Positions 44,660 through 57,404 of a DNA stretch of 64,000 nt are shown piece after piece (position 1 is the first letter of the stretch; each line of letters starts with the position of its first letter). The notes beneath the pieces are model-generated. The model had not been told where the DNA came from. It did not search any database and worked only from the letters and a program-made list of their open reading frames with translations. Location of the stretch: NCBI GenBank assembly GCA_047495785.1, contig JBLDXI010000009.1, positions 3,472,001 to 3,536,000 of the forward strand. Direction: 5' to 3'. The translations under genes were made by a program, and so were the position numbers. The DNA comes from Lepidodermella squamata. Taxonomy: Eukaryota; Gastrotricha.

Positions 44660-47600
44660 TTATTTTTTCTTAGAATCCGGGCCGCCGGCATTGCGGCGAG
44701 CAGTGCCGATCGTGCAGCCGTTGACTTTGGTGGCGAAACGCAGCGAATTGATTGTTTCTGCGACGAATCGCTGGCAGGGATTGAAGTTGACGAACATCAG
44801 GGCCTTAGCTTGACCGCCCAGCGAGTTCATCAGGAGATACGTCAGCTTGCTGTCCCGGTACGGAATATGCGTATCCTAAAATCACAAAACGAGTTATAAA
44901 TAATAGAAAATGAAATAAAAATTGATCAAACATCTAGTGTTCAATGTTTAAATCGAGGAAAAATCCACAAACAAGCGGGCTGAATCGATCGGATTTTTAC
45001 AAAAATTAGTCAGGTCAATTATATTAAAAAATTAACGGCTAATCTGAAAATTAAAGCCCAAACTTAGGGTACCCGCGCTAAATCTGAGTTGAGCTCTAAA
45101 TTCCCTCGAATTATTTTTCGATTTTTACGTGTTCCTTTTGATCTATATTTTTTTAATATATTTTTAATATATAACCCAGTGCTCCGTAAACTCGGTTTTT
45201 CCGGCCGCGTGCGGCCAGCGGAGCAGTTCATTGCGGCCGGAAAGCTTTTCTCGAATGATTGCTAGAATGCGGCCGGTTACCCTATTTTATTCGATATTTA
45301 CGCGAAAATCGACCTTTTTTACACTATTTTCAGCCGAAATGTCGGTAAAATACCGTTAGCTGAAGCTCGCATATATCATTAACCTCTATTTTGCTGGTTC
45401 CAATGCGGCAATCTTGAGCAGTTTTCCTCATCTTTCCTCGTCCTTTGCTTAAATAGGAAGGGTCTTTTATTTACGTGAATGAACTGAAATAAGTGATTTT
45501 CCGTGTACCAGCAGTATTGAAAGCCTCTAAAAAATTACTAAATCGTCTACTGAGGGTAACAGGTTCGATTATTTGGTTTGGATGTCTAATTAACGAAGAT
45601 TTTTGTGTTTGCAAGTCAAACTTACACGATTGTGAATGGCCACGATAACATTCGACAGAGCCGAAAGCGAAGAGTTGATGCTGATGGCCTCTTGCGCCCG
45701 GACTCCGGTCGACCCACTGTCCTTCAACCGCTCAGAGCCGGCCAAATCGATCAAACTCAGCGTCGACTTGACATTCTCATTCGTCGTCTCATTGACACCA
45801 TCGATCTTGATCTGGCACAAGCTGTGAGATCGACTTGACTCGCGGTTCATTTTCGTCTCGGCAACATGGCGATTCCGCCCGGCCTGGCGCATCAACTGGT
45901 AGAACTGCAGTTTCGACTTGATAGGCGCCGCTTTCAGCCCGACGACAATCACATCGTTCGTCTTCTTATCCGCGAGTTGAATTTCATGCGGCTGTTGATT
46001 TTCGTTGTCGTCAAGCAAATCTAGCAGAGTTTCGTTGTAGATTTCGATGAAACTCGCCGTCATTTCAAACTTCCACCCACGCCCGGCCAACTCAGCGGCT
46101 GACGTGAAAATCTGCTCAATTGCACGCGGAATCATGCCTCGTTGCTCGAACGTCGCGTCGTGTTCCGACCACTCATCCAAACCTTCCATGGTGTAAGTTT
46201 TACCCGAACCAGTTTGGCCGTAGGCGAAAATCGCGACGTTATAGCCGTCCATAGCGGATTGAACCAATTGGCTCAACTCTTCAAAGCAAGTAGCTTGGTT
46301 GTCATTTGACGAGAACACGCGGTCGAATTCGAAATCAACAACTTTAGGCCGGACAGTTCCCGCGGCGTCTTGCTCCGTCGTGTGAATTATCAACTTTTTG
46401 TGGTCCAAATCAGGCGAATCGAGTTTAAGCAACTCGGCATTTGAGTTCTTCTCAGCCGGTAGCAACGGCCTGGTTCGGCAGAAAACGCGAATATTACCCT
46501 TGAGTTCTTGAACTCGGTTATGAAGAACCTTCCGCAACCGAAAATGTTCCTCCTTATCAGCCTCTAGGCCTTTAATCCGCTCCTGAGCCTCTGAATTCGC
46601 ATCTGACATTTTCGAGATTTCGTTGGACAGGGATCGGACTTCCTCGATCAATTCAGTAACGCGTTGTTTCAACGCATCTCGTTCACGAATTACGTTCGAC
46701 TTTTCAGTCTCAACCTGGGCGCAGTTGATAACTGACGCGTCGTAACGCGCGTTCAAATCAACAATCGCCTGTTCCCGGGCCTGAAGTTTGCCGCGCAAGT
46801 CGAGAGCCTCGGCAGTTTTGTCATCCAACTGCCGGTTAACGTCGCGAATTTGCTGTTCTAACTGTTCGATTCGCAGTTTTGAAGCACTGCATGATCTTTC
46901 GCTGCTGTCGAGGCGTGAATTCAAGTCTTGAACTTTGCGTTCCAGATCGCCAACACGATCTCGCTGAGCACCTAGTTCGGCTGTTGTTCTGCGGAGTTCT
47001 GATCGGGTGTTAGTTGCTTCAGTTCGCGATTCATCCAAATCACGATTCAAATTCTGAATGCGCGAATCTGCAGTCATCTTCTCCATGCGCAAATTCTCCA
47101 GTTCGGCTGATAAGCGTGACCTTTCAGACCGAAGTTGATCAATCTGATGCTGAGCGTCCATTAGCTGGTTAGAAACTTGGCGCTTCTCCATTTTCAACTG
47201 CCTATTCAAAATAAGAAGTCAAACTTGAGTTTAAATTGCGTAGCTGAAATTACTCTAGTTCTTCCTCTCGCTCAGCCGCAACAACTTTGACGGTTTTAAC
47301 TTCGACTTCCTTCTCTTGCTTTTCTTTCTCAACAGCGTGAAGTCGAGCAGTGATATCTCCCATTTGCTCCATGAGCAGCTAAAAAAGTAGAAATTATTAC
47401 CTATCCATATCAGCAATTAATCACTCACGGCAAGCTGTCCTTTCAAGTCCCACGCGGGAGGTTTTGCTTTCTTTTGAACTGAAGGGCCGGCCGGAGCTGA
47501 AGCTAATGACATCACACTCTGATTCATTATGGAATTATTAAGATTTGACGCAGTTGCTGCCCTTGGCCGTTTCAGTGCTGTCGATTGACTTATGGGCGCC

Positions 47601-47996
47601 GGAGCGGCGAATGTACGCTTGACGTTGCTGGCAGAAGGGCCCAAAGCTATTAAAAAGCGGTCAAGTCATGAGCGGAAATAAATGAGTTTACTCACCTTGT
47701 TTCATACCAGGCGCACCTCTGGTCATCGACGGTCCCAGCGGCTTGACAGGACGAACAAATTCTTTGGTAGGTGGCCGTGCGTACGTTGGCTGACTGGCGG
47801 GATTAGGATTGACGTTCTCGGAATCGCTAGCCGTAGCAGCGCCTTGCTTCTTGGCTAAAATTGCCATCGAACGCCGTCTCAATTTGGCAGCCATAGCATT
47901 TTTCTGAGCAGAGCCCAAATGCTGCCGAGAAGCAACAGTTGTAGTCTCATATAAGCGATTGGTTACTTGAACAGCGGGCAATGGTATATTTGACAT
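44660..47996 (-). CDS. KIFC1: Kinesin-14 (C-terminal motor, KIFC1/Ncd/HSET type)
   Basis: Exons 47996-47696, 47646-47429, 47378-47254, 47201-45626 and 44875-44660; 811 aa, phases all consistent. The basic N-terminal tail (about 1-190; [22 protein letters not shown]) would bind microtubules or importin. A long heptad coiled coil spans roughly 190-440. The motor is at the C-terminus: neck/start [15 protein letters not shown]-loop [15 protein letters not shown], switch [15 protein letters not shown], switch [12 protein letters not shown], then [19 protein letters not shown]. This domain order defines minus-end-directed kinesin-14. Role: crosslinks and slides spindle microtubules and focuses poles. 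A 750-nt intron interrupts the motor between AIHNR and DTHIPYRDS. The protein ends shortly after FATKVNGC, as usual for the family. Confidence 0.95.
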
Positions 47997-48779
47997 GAAG
48001 GTAACAACAATAACAACAAATCTACAAACTATAAATAGCCGTTGTTATAAAGCTCACATTACGGCAATGTCTACTGCCTACTAAAGAGAAGATAGATATC
48101 GAAGGCGAGTTATGATTTAGTGAAAAGTGCGTTCTGCTAGGACAAAGCAAAAACCGCTAGGGCACCACGCGTTTTGTATTCCTTGACGGCGAGTTACGGT
48201 GCAAAGTCCAAATGACAAATGATTGTGATAATCTATGAGAAAGTTTGCGGTTTAATAGACGTTATTGTTTTTCGATTGATGCGGCAAACGGCTAACTATA
48301 TCCATTTTTTGTAGGAAATGCTAGCAGCTCATTGATAAAGCCAAGAAAAGATGAAATCAAGGAGAAAAAATGGCGTTATTTAATGAGAAATAATAGGCAT
48401 TTTTTGAAATCTTCCAATCGGTTCCGCTTCTTGCTTCTCAAGCCGTAAGGAGATCAAAAGGCAGTTTCTGGAGCACTTATCAGGGAAAGTGAAAGCAGGC
48501 AAGTAGCGGAAATCCGAAAACTTGCTTGCCCGTGCCTAGTGACTGCTGACTGCCAAGGCTGAGTTCTGAGGTCCCCAAGAAAGCAAAAATCGTCTGGGCT
48601 ACCCGTCTTCTCAGCGATCGACAACTTGAAATCGGCGCGCGTCGGTTTGAATTTGTGTCAACTTTTCACAACTATTATTTTTATTAATAAAATTGAAATT
48701 TTGCTATTTTCCTTGGAATTAAAAACGGACTGAGATATAAGTTTGCTGCATGGAAATTATTTTAATTTTTGCATTTTGA
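47997..48779. other. Spacer between kinesin-14 and a LINE fragment; no gene seen
   Basis: Presumed kinesin promoter. No repeat or reading frame of note. Confidence 0.45.
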
Positions 48780-49552
48780 GCGTGGAGCGATAGGTGCTTG
48801 ACTTGCTGCGGACCCACACTCCCGACCCACACTCGTCACCTAATTCCGGCGACTGGAGGTTTCACAATCCCACTCTAGCAAAGCTTCAGTCAACGCAAGA
48901 TCGTGCCGTCCGAATCATATGCGGCGCTCACTCACTCGCAGATGCGGAGCCTCTTCGCCATCGACTCGGCTGGGTCAACGTTCAACAGAAACACGCCATC
49001 CATTTGGCGACATTCATCCGCAATTGCCTGAATAAACAAGTACCGGCTGCAATTCAAACACTTTTCCAGCTGAACCCGGTCGGCAGCTACTCAACACGTA
49101 ACACTGAGCCAATGTTCAAGCCGACGTATTCGTCAGTTCGTGGCACGTTGAGCCTTAGCTATCGCGGTCCCGATCTCTGGAATAAACTGCCTGCCGAAGC
49201 TCAAAATGCTGAGTCAGCTGAAGCGTGCCGCTCAAATGTTTATGCTTATTTTTACGAAAGAAATTCCACTGGTTTAGGCCTATGATAAATTCGATACACT
49301 ATATATTTTTATAATGCTGCGATGCTGTTTTGTTGTGATGTTATTATGATTTTGTTATTTTACTTAATTCTCATCATTGTTCAATCGCTCACTCTTGCTA
49401 TATGCACTTAATAACATTTTTTATGTCATCATTTGCCAATGTCCTATACCTCTGTAACCTGTCCTGCAATTATCTGTTTCATTTTCAATTCACTATTGTC
49501 AAGCTGCTCTCTCTTGGGCGTCATAGCTTTGAAATAAATAAAATAAATAAAT
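48780..49552 (+). mobile_element. 5'-truncated non-LTR retrotransposon (LINE), C-terminal end
   Basis: A 163-codon frame (48794-49285) reads LAKLQSTQDRAVRIICGAHS, LRHRLGWVNVQQKHAIHLA, then GTLSLSYRGPDLWNKLPAEA. This is the standard tail after the reverse transcriptase of jockey/CR1-type elements. It ends in a tail of ATAAATAAA repeats at about 49534-49552, marking the 3' terminus. The reverse transcriptase itself is absent, as expected for 5' truncation during insertion. Its frame is intact, so it is younger than the LINE at 16-17 kb. Confidence 0.8.
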
Positions 49553-50223
49553 ACCGTCATTGCTGCTGATTTTATACGGATTTTTTCTGCATACATATCT
49601 ACGCCTTTCCACTCGTGCTCAATAACTACCTATACTTATGTACAATTTGTTCGTCCGACGTAAACCAAAGGCAATTTTACAGCGGAGCTTTCAACTTCCA
49701 ACTTTTTCTAATGACAGATGGATGGCTCATAAGGAAGTATATAATAAGGGCTTATATTTTGTCAAAGTGCCGTTATTCGCAGCTATTTTAGACTGTTCGC
49801 AGGTAGGAAGCACAGTGGTCAGTTGATTGCATTTTTTGTCGACTATGAATAATACACTGACGCTAAAAACTTAGTCGAAACTTAGAAGTCGTATGCGCTG
49901 CGCGCTGCACAAAAGGTGACACACTGCGCTCCAGATAGTTAAATACGTGATGCTGGAACGAAGCGTCAACAGGGCCGTTGTCAGTTTACTTGCCGGTGGT
50001 TTCCTACACTTTCTAGATTCAACATTCCCAATAGCTATGCCTTCACAAATTTCCAGATTTAACGATTTTATTGGCTTATTCCTAGGTTGGTTGGCTTGAT
50101 TATTATTGATTAGTCGCTTGCCAAATCATTCGGTTTACTTGGTTTTTAGTATAAATAGTTATTGGAATATTTCTATAAAAATCACAATATCTTGTAAGGA
50201 AATAAACACCCGAGTCGGGTATA

Positions 50224-50313
50224 GATTGATTAAAAAGAAAGCGACCGAAACGTCGCCAATTAATAAAGTTGTAGTTAGAAGCAACTTACGGTCGCTTTCT
50301 TTTTTAATCAATC
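50224..50313. repeat. Long hairpin-forming inverted repeat
   Basis: GATTGATTAAAAAGAAAGCG (continuing ACC) at 50224-50246 pairs with its reverse complement at 50290-50313, with a one-base bulge in the A-run. This gives about 23 bp of stem around a 43-nt loop. The loop begins GAAACGTCGCC and holds AATTAATAAAG. A similar GAAACGTCGG follows a small stem at 3236-3272. Confidence 0.7.
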
Positions 50314-51567
50314 AATATCTTGTACCTCAAATAATTGAATTAGGAAAGTCGAAGCGGTACACAAAATCGCTGAAGAATTTCGAGACGGGCAGTGGGAAAC
50401 AGCCCGATGACATCTGAACGTACCGATCGGGTCGTCCTTCTACGGTGAAAATATACAGTCTCTACTCCATCAGCGAGCTTCTCGCAAAATTTTCTCGCTG
50501 GTGGCAAATTGCAGATTGCAGATCGGCTTAAGTATGCTATAATATCACACGCTTTTTTAACTTTTGTTGATATATTTGGCTGATCACGCATTTAATGTTT
50601 GTAGCTTACAAGCCGCGAGGCAGACTGTACTTTGAGGAGTTTTCTGTCTGTCATTGTTATACAGTATTGAGAAGAGTATTTTCGTTTCAATAAGACTTCA
50701 AGTGACATCGGAAAACGAGAGATCAGAATGCTTTGATATACGCGTACTTTGTGAACTATTTTATAAGGTCGTTTTGATACGGTCTCATCTCCAACGATAT
50801 CAAGAATGTCAAAACATGTTTTCGCCGTTAGTCGTGGAGGCTCATCTCCAAGCTGCGAGTGGAAGGTGGTTCTACTTCGGAATACCTCACATTTTTCGAA
50901 ATGAGAAGTATTCTTGTGAAATGCTGCCAGTGGCGCTAGTCACACTTTCTGAGAGGCGTACATAGCCAAGCATTAGTTACACGAGACAACGAGAATCAAG
51001 GGTACCGTGATATTTCGAGTGAAACAAAGAAAGCGAATAATCAGCTATTTATTTTTATTTTCAAGGCGTTAAATGTTAGTAGGCTCTCGCAACATCTTCA
51101 GCCTGCCTGCCCTCAATTAGCAAATTGAATCGCGGGACAGAGAAAAAGCCCTACTAGGTAATGTCGAAGGAAATTGACAATGATTAGAGAATAGTTGTAG
51201 AATAGTAGCATAGACCAAAGAGTATAGACGTAAGGAGAGACGTTTGAAGGAAATGAATGTATTTTTAATAGTCTTCTGATTGTTACTAAGAGAATTCTGA
51301 CAGGATCATGACTAGTAACTAACAGATAGGTGGTACCGTCTAATTTTTGGCTTACCATCATCACACTAGAAGGGGAAGAAAAACAGCAAACAGCAAATTA
51401 AAAAACGCAGCAAAGCAATAATTAAAATAATTTCAAACTGAAGAAGTCCGTCTGCCATTGAGGCTGACTTTCACTTTGTTCTTTGGTCACCACTCATGCA
51501 AGGGCGTCTCACGTGTTGCGACGCTTGCGTAGTATCGTGAAGCAAATGTGTGAATTAAAATAATTCA

Positions 51568-51622
51568 AGCCAGTCGATAACCAGTCGATGGCCAGTCGAT
51601 AGCCAGTCGATAGCCAGTCGAT
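51568..51622. repeat. 11-bp minisatellite, five units
   Basis: Five head-to-tail units of AGCCAGTCGAT with one or two substitutions in units 2 and 3. A degenerate extension AGTCAGGCGGTCGACTGG follows. Confidence 0.85.
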
Positions 51623-52767
51623 AGTCAGGCGGTCGACTGGCCTGTCTTCCATGAGGAAACCTTTGTCTATCTGCGTCGATGTTCGATCGTTCTGACGTCA
51701 TTTCTCGTTTCTCGGCCGAATGTGGTTAAAAGGTGTGAAGGCGTTTGGTTCCATATGCCTTGCACCCTACAAAGTGCTTAAATAGATTAAAGTGCTCGCT
51801 GATTGAATACCCGCCTTAACGATCTGGCTAATACCCATTCAGACAATTTTCAGCAAATCTTCACCAACAAGAATGCTAAGAACCTCAGCGTCAAATAGCC
51901 GAACCTGGTAAATCGTAAATTCGTCTTTTATATATCTAAATTTGACCAGCGTGAAGCAGATTATACCGGCATCATCATGAAACATTGGAATCGGCATTAT
52001 AAATCGGAAATATGGCGAAATTCGCCACGGTTGACCAGACGTGACTTGTTCATAATAACATGCGGCTAATATTTTAGTAATTTTTTACATCCAAAATGCT
52101 TTTTGGATGCAAAATCCGCTATAATTATCAAATTGCCAAATGTTGTGATTAAATTAAAATTAATAAATCCTCAAAGGCGAATGAATAAAACGAGTTACTG
52201 AACTAAGCTCGCCTCGTGTAGTGATAGCTGCCATCCAAAAGTTTTGGCACCGATATCTTACGTGAGCCGTGAGCCGTGAACCATGGCCATGAATCATGAA
52301 TATTGCAACTACCTGAAGGATACACAAGCCATATGCCACGACCTCAATGTGATTTAGCAACTATTTTATTTTTGACCATTTGGCTCCTTTTATTCCAGGC
52401 TTCTTTATGATCTCGCGTCGTACGTTTTTTGTAACGTCGTGAACACTGCTCTCGGCGCTCAAGGCGTCACAGTTTATTTTCCCAGCAATACCTGCTTTGA
52501 ACGAAGTCGCATTGATTAATTTAATTTCAAGTTGTGAGTTATGGCTTGCGCTGCTCCGGAAACTCCGTAGTAAATTCATTGTTCCTGATCATTTGCCTCT
52601 TTTGCATTGTGCGATCGCAATGTGAAATGGGGCGGGAGTCTGCTCTTTAATGGTGTTCAAAATAACCCGGATTTATTTTTAGATTTTTATAGCCGGTAAT
52701 TATGTCGTCTTCAGTTAAATGAAGAAGCGGAAGCGCAGTTCTATCTTGACTTCTTGATCCATCTAAC

Positions 52768-54901
52768 ATGGCCAGACAAAGTAAGTTGTTGCGCTGAATG
52801 TGCAATTTCCACGTTTATTCGCTTTCGCTTGGTTTTTATTCACGCGATTGATTACATTTTACTTTACGTAGATCGAGCTGCTCTGGCGGGATCGCCAGTT
52901 CCGCCCATTCCTGAGGTTCCCGAGGACCCCAGCGGTAGCGGAAATTCAAATTCATCCACCACAGGCGTTCAGCTCCAAAGAACTCTCAGGCTACACAATG
53001 GTGTAGCTATGATTGTCGGAAGCATCGTAGGCTCTGGCATTTTCATCACTCCAACTGGTGTTTTGAAAGAAGTGGGATCTGCCGGTGCATCGCTGATAAT
53101 CTGGCTCATTTGCGGCATCATTTCCACTTTGGGTAATTTAAAACATATTTCCACACATTTTTACTTGTAATAAAATATTTTGCGCTCAGGTGCTTACTGC
53201 TACTGCGAACTGGGAACAATGATTAGCGAATCTGGTGGCGATTACGCATATATTAAAAAAGCATTCGGAAAATTCATGTCGTTCTTGTGCTTGTGGGGCT
53301 ACGTGATGGTGATTTGTCCAACTGGCAATGCCGTCATGGCGCTAACATTCGCAAAATATACATTGTATCCTTTTGTCGCTGATTGTGTGGATGAAGGTTA
53401 GCTACTAAATTAACTAATATATTGCGTTATTACCTTACTGTATTTTCAGAATTTGCCGTAACTGTTCTTGCGATTATAATCACTTGTCTTCTTACGTTTA
53501 TCAATTGTGCCAACGTCAATTGGGCTAACAATGCTCAAGTGATATTTACAATAACCAAGGTACGAAATAACGTTGCTATTTCTTCCGATAGCATTACCGA
53601 CTTTTATGTGACCCTAGGTATTGGCGTTGACTATTATTGTCATAGTCGGATTCGTGCAACTTAGTACGTCATCGAACTTCGGTAGTTTTGCCGATGTATT
53701 TGGCAATACACAAAAGGACCCGGCACGATTTGCGTACGGATTCTATCAGGGGATTTTCTCTTTCTCCGGCTGGAATGCGCTTAACTTCCTAACCGAGGAG
53801 CTACAAAGTCCCGAGAAAAATCTTCCGCGAGCCGTGCTAATTTCAATGCCTCTGGTTACTGTAGTGTATTTACTGGTGAATTCCGCCTACTTTATTGTTC
53901 TGACTGTGCCAGAAATTCTGAGCAGCTCAGCTATTGCGATAAAGTTTGCCGAAGATCGATTGACTGGCCTTCACTGGCTTATTCCTATTTTTGTTGCTCT
54001 ATCGACCGTTGGCAGTTTACATGGCTCAATATACATTTCATCGCGTTTGTTTTTCGTCGGTGCTCGTGATTCGCTGATGCCCGATTTTCTGGCGCTCATC
54101 AATCTCAAGCACAAAACGCCGATCCCCGCTCTAATTTTCCAATGTTTGATTACTTTGATATACCTAGTCATCGGCGGGCGGGAAATTGAAAAATTGATGT
54201 AAGTTTGCCAGAGTTTTATTGACCGGAAGTTCATTATTGATCAATTTTTTTTCAGAAACTTTTGTTCGTTCGCTGAACTGGCTTTCATCACTTTTTCGCT
54301 GATGGGAATGCTCTTTCTCAAATGGCGACAGCCGGAGCAAAAGCGCCCTGTCAAGGTTCACGCTGTGTTACCAGCGGTGTTGCTTGTTTTCTTTGTGTAC
54401 TCGTTATTCGCGCCAATGATTGGCGACTCAAAAGAAAAGGTCCTCATTGGCATTGTTGTTCTCATTTCTGGTGCTCCGTTTTATTTCATTTGCCTGTTCT
54501 TCCTCAATAAGCAAGCGGCTGTTCAGCTGCACCTAGCACGGCTTACACTATTCGTGCAAAAACTCTTCCTATGCGTGCCTGAGACCGGCCCGCACTCTGG
54601 AAATCCGGATGGGTCCCCTATCGAAGTGGCGGCAAATGGCGATTCAGGCCACGGTCACAGTCAGATGCACGTGGTACGGACTGCGCCGGCTGGATCTTGG
54701 GGCATGCAAGATGACGTGATCTTGGAGGAGGACGAGGAAGAAGCGGAAGAGGAGGAGGAAACGAGGACAAGCAGCAAGTCTCCCACAATTCAGCTTCACT
54801 CGAGTCCAGCGGCTGGATCTGACAGTGGCGGCTCCGTTCTTCAACAGCGTAAACAAAATGGATTCGAACCCCATGATTCTTCATTGGTGGCTAATCGGTG
54901 A
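52768..54901 (+). CDS. SLC7 heteromeric amino-acid transporter light chain (LAT/y+LAT type)
   Basis: Exons 52768-52780, 52872-53132, 53190-53396, 53450-53559, 53618-54198 and 54256-54901; 605 aa. The tiny first exon (ATGGCCAGACAAA|GTAAGT) joins in phase to [12 protein letters not shown], which supports this start. TM1 carries the family motif [17 protein letters not shown]. Twelve membrane segments are expected ([34 protein letters not shown] are recognisable). VADC between TM3 and TM4 sits where light chains form the disulfide with SLC3A2/4F2hc. The C-terminal tail is long, with an acidic run ([12 protein letters not shown]) and Ser/Gly-rich end. Role: sodium-independent amino-acid exchange at the plasma membrane; substrate class cannot be set from sequence. 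Confidence 0.94.
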
Positions 54902-57404
54902 TACAAATCCACAACATTATATGAAAAATCGCGTTGTGCTTCTTTATTCTTAAACAATACTTGTACTATAAATTCATTAAATATATGTCAAATCAATCCT
55001 GAATGTTCTTTTCGAAAATGAGTGAGTTCACTTTCTTGCCCTTGTTGCTGATAAATGAGAAAAGATGAGTCGCATCAATTGTGCCCGGGCAGCAGAATAA
55101 TGTGCTTGTTATTCTAATTATTTAACGAGAATTCGGCTTGCTAAATATGCTAATTTTTAATATCAATGATAAGCTGCAATTTGGCCTCGTTTTTCGTTGA
55201 TTTTTATTCGGGCACTTTACACACAGAAGAAAAAATCTCCCACTCGATTGTTACAGTAAAAAACGCGTTTGTTTTTATCCGACAGATCTTTGTTTGTTAC
55301 AGATGATATCTTCCGGTAATTTGGAGAAAATAATGATTTTTCCGAATTATTCTCGTTTTCCTTCTGTGTTTTAGTGTACGATCATGGGCCAAAATTAAAT
55401 TTTGGTCGTAATAATTTTAATAATAATATAAATAAAGTGTACAGCTGCGCAGCATTTGAATGTTTTCATGTTATTACAACCAATACATCCTTAAAATTTG
55501 AAGATAATCCTTGGCCTCGTTATTATTTAGAACAAAACAGAATAGTACTTGACTTGGTGCTCTCGTTATTCTTGAGAAATTTGAGGCTATTCCATCTTGG
55601 TTTCAGTGAAGCGTTATGTTTCTTGAGCTTTATACGCCTGGTTATTGTTATCTCGATGGCACGTATTATTTTTTCTCGGCTAATCAGTAACATTTCGATC
55701 GCCTGCATCAGTAACGAAATTCCACTCCTCCTCTATTGTGTGCGCACTTCCATTTTTATTAGTCACTAGTCAATCAGTGAGACCTTTCTTAATAACCCAT
55801 TGAGTAAATATGAGAGCGAGAAAATACTAAATTTGTATAGAGAAATAATGAAAAATATTTTTCGTCGTTAACTCAAAGGCAGCGGCGATTGAAATGAAGT
55901 TTTATTATGAATTTCGCCTCTTTAAGAAATTGTACAGTAGGTAATAACGCATATGAAATCCCTGATTTATATTTTTACGTGGCTTTGTGAAAGATGAGTT
56001 ATCAAGCTTGATGCCTATGTAAATTTACAAAATTTACGGTGCGGTGTTTTTTACTGCTATACATAACCACTACTATATAATGAATCATGAATAACATGCG
56101 CACTAATACGTGCAAAATATACGCGATTGTTGTATATTGTGAAAATAAGAACGCCGTGCCGAGATAATGATGACAGCACAACAACTTGTAGTAGGGCCGG
56201 ATTACGCATGGATTTTTGGCATCCGGCTGCGCGCGTTCTGAATCTACCTTAAAAAGCGCGCCCTGACTCTACCTGCATCATCGTAACCAAGCCTGAAAGC
56301 TACCTCCACGCAATAATACACCGAGTTGAATAGAACTGCGATATAATAATAGGAAACAATAATAGCACTTTTCTTGTTGTAGAAAGGAACTTGTTAGCTC
56401 GCGTGTTCAACACCTATTGTTATCATCACTGCACGTCTCATCGTTTTCGATCGTGCGTATTATGACTTCTCATCTGCTGTTTCTGCCTGTTTTTGCTGCT
56501 GTCGTTGCTGCGAAATCGACGGTGAGCCAACTGTGTGTTGTAATAATATTATAGGAAAACAATTACTTATTAACCATAATTGTTATGCTTGCTAAGATTG
56601 TATGTCTGTACCTAAAATGTCTCGCAAAAAGTGCTTCGATGGCGATTAATACCTGTTACGAGTAATTTTTTGGCGATTCTCTCGGCTCGTTAAATTTTCT
56701 TATTCTTCTAAACGGCAACAACAATAATGTTATTACTGTTTATTGTGTTAACTTCCGCTTGTTTTTCTGGATGACGAAAAAATGAAGAGAAAATAAATCG
56801 AATTCAAAGATATCAAAAACACGCATTTTTTTCTTTGCATGATGCCAAATTTTATTACATAATCATGTTTATACAGTATAGTTTTCCGCGTGCTCCTTAC
56901 GCTTGAGGAAACTCAGCCATTATCACACGCACAATTATTACCTATAACTCATTAAACGTGATAGTAATCCAAGTGTCCAAGTATAACTGATTCATTCTTA
57001 TCAAGATAAAATTTATATTACCATAGTTTTACAATATTGGCAATCGTATCTTCAGGTTGTTCAATCAAAATCGATGCTGCTGAAAGATTATTCCGGTATA
57101 GTTATATACAGAGCCCGCGGCGAAACATAAAACGAAAAAAAACAGCACGCACTGCATAAAATCGATAAATTTTGAATAAAATTTGTTAAGAGATCATAAC
57201 TAGTATTCTAATTTTTACAATTAAGAGATCAACGGGATGACTGATTTTTTTTATCCTCAACAATGGACCATGTGAAATCAAATCCAATCAAACCGAAACA
57301 TGATGTAATACACACGCTCACGCTTGTTGATGATGCACTATACATAGTAGTTTATGCGAGAAATCAGTGTCAAACATAATTATTATTAATTACACTATAT
57401 CATT
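54902..57404. other. Intergenic region between convergent SLC7 and IFT54
   Basis: AT-rich. Apart from a possible signal-peptide exon at 56462-56521 I see no supported gene. An open frame at 55374-55769 lacks any recognisable motif. Confidence 0.4.
56462..56521 (+). CDS. Possible orphan first exon encoding a signal peptide
   Basis: ATG 56462 opens MTSHLLFLPVFAAVVAAKST, a good signal-peptide profile, and ends exactly at a donor (ACG|GTGAGC, 56522). An acceptor near 56876 would add only nine codons. No convincing second exon was found, so this may be chance or the start of a short secreted peptide. Confidence 0.25.

Larger units (their letters stand above)
49553..52767. other. Gene-poor region with a hairpin and a minisatellite
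   Basis: No supported gene. Holds the fold-back at 50224-50313 and the 11-bp repeat at 51568-51622, plus the presumed promoter of the SLC7 gene. Confidence 0.45.

Noticed and set aside
45180-45280. GCGGCC-rich patch in the kinesin motor intron
   Set aside because: Looked like a CpG-type regulatory patch, but it is short and lacks recognisable sites.
55374-55769. 131-codon plus-strand frame
   Set aside because: AT-rich composition, begins inside low-complexity sequence and shows no family pattern.
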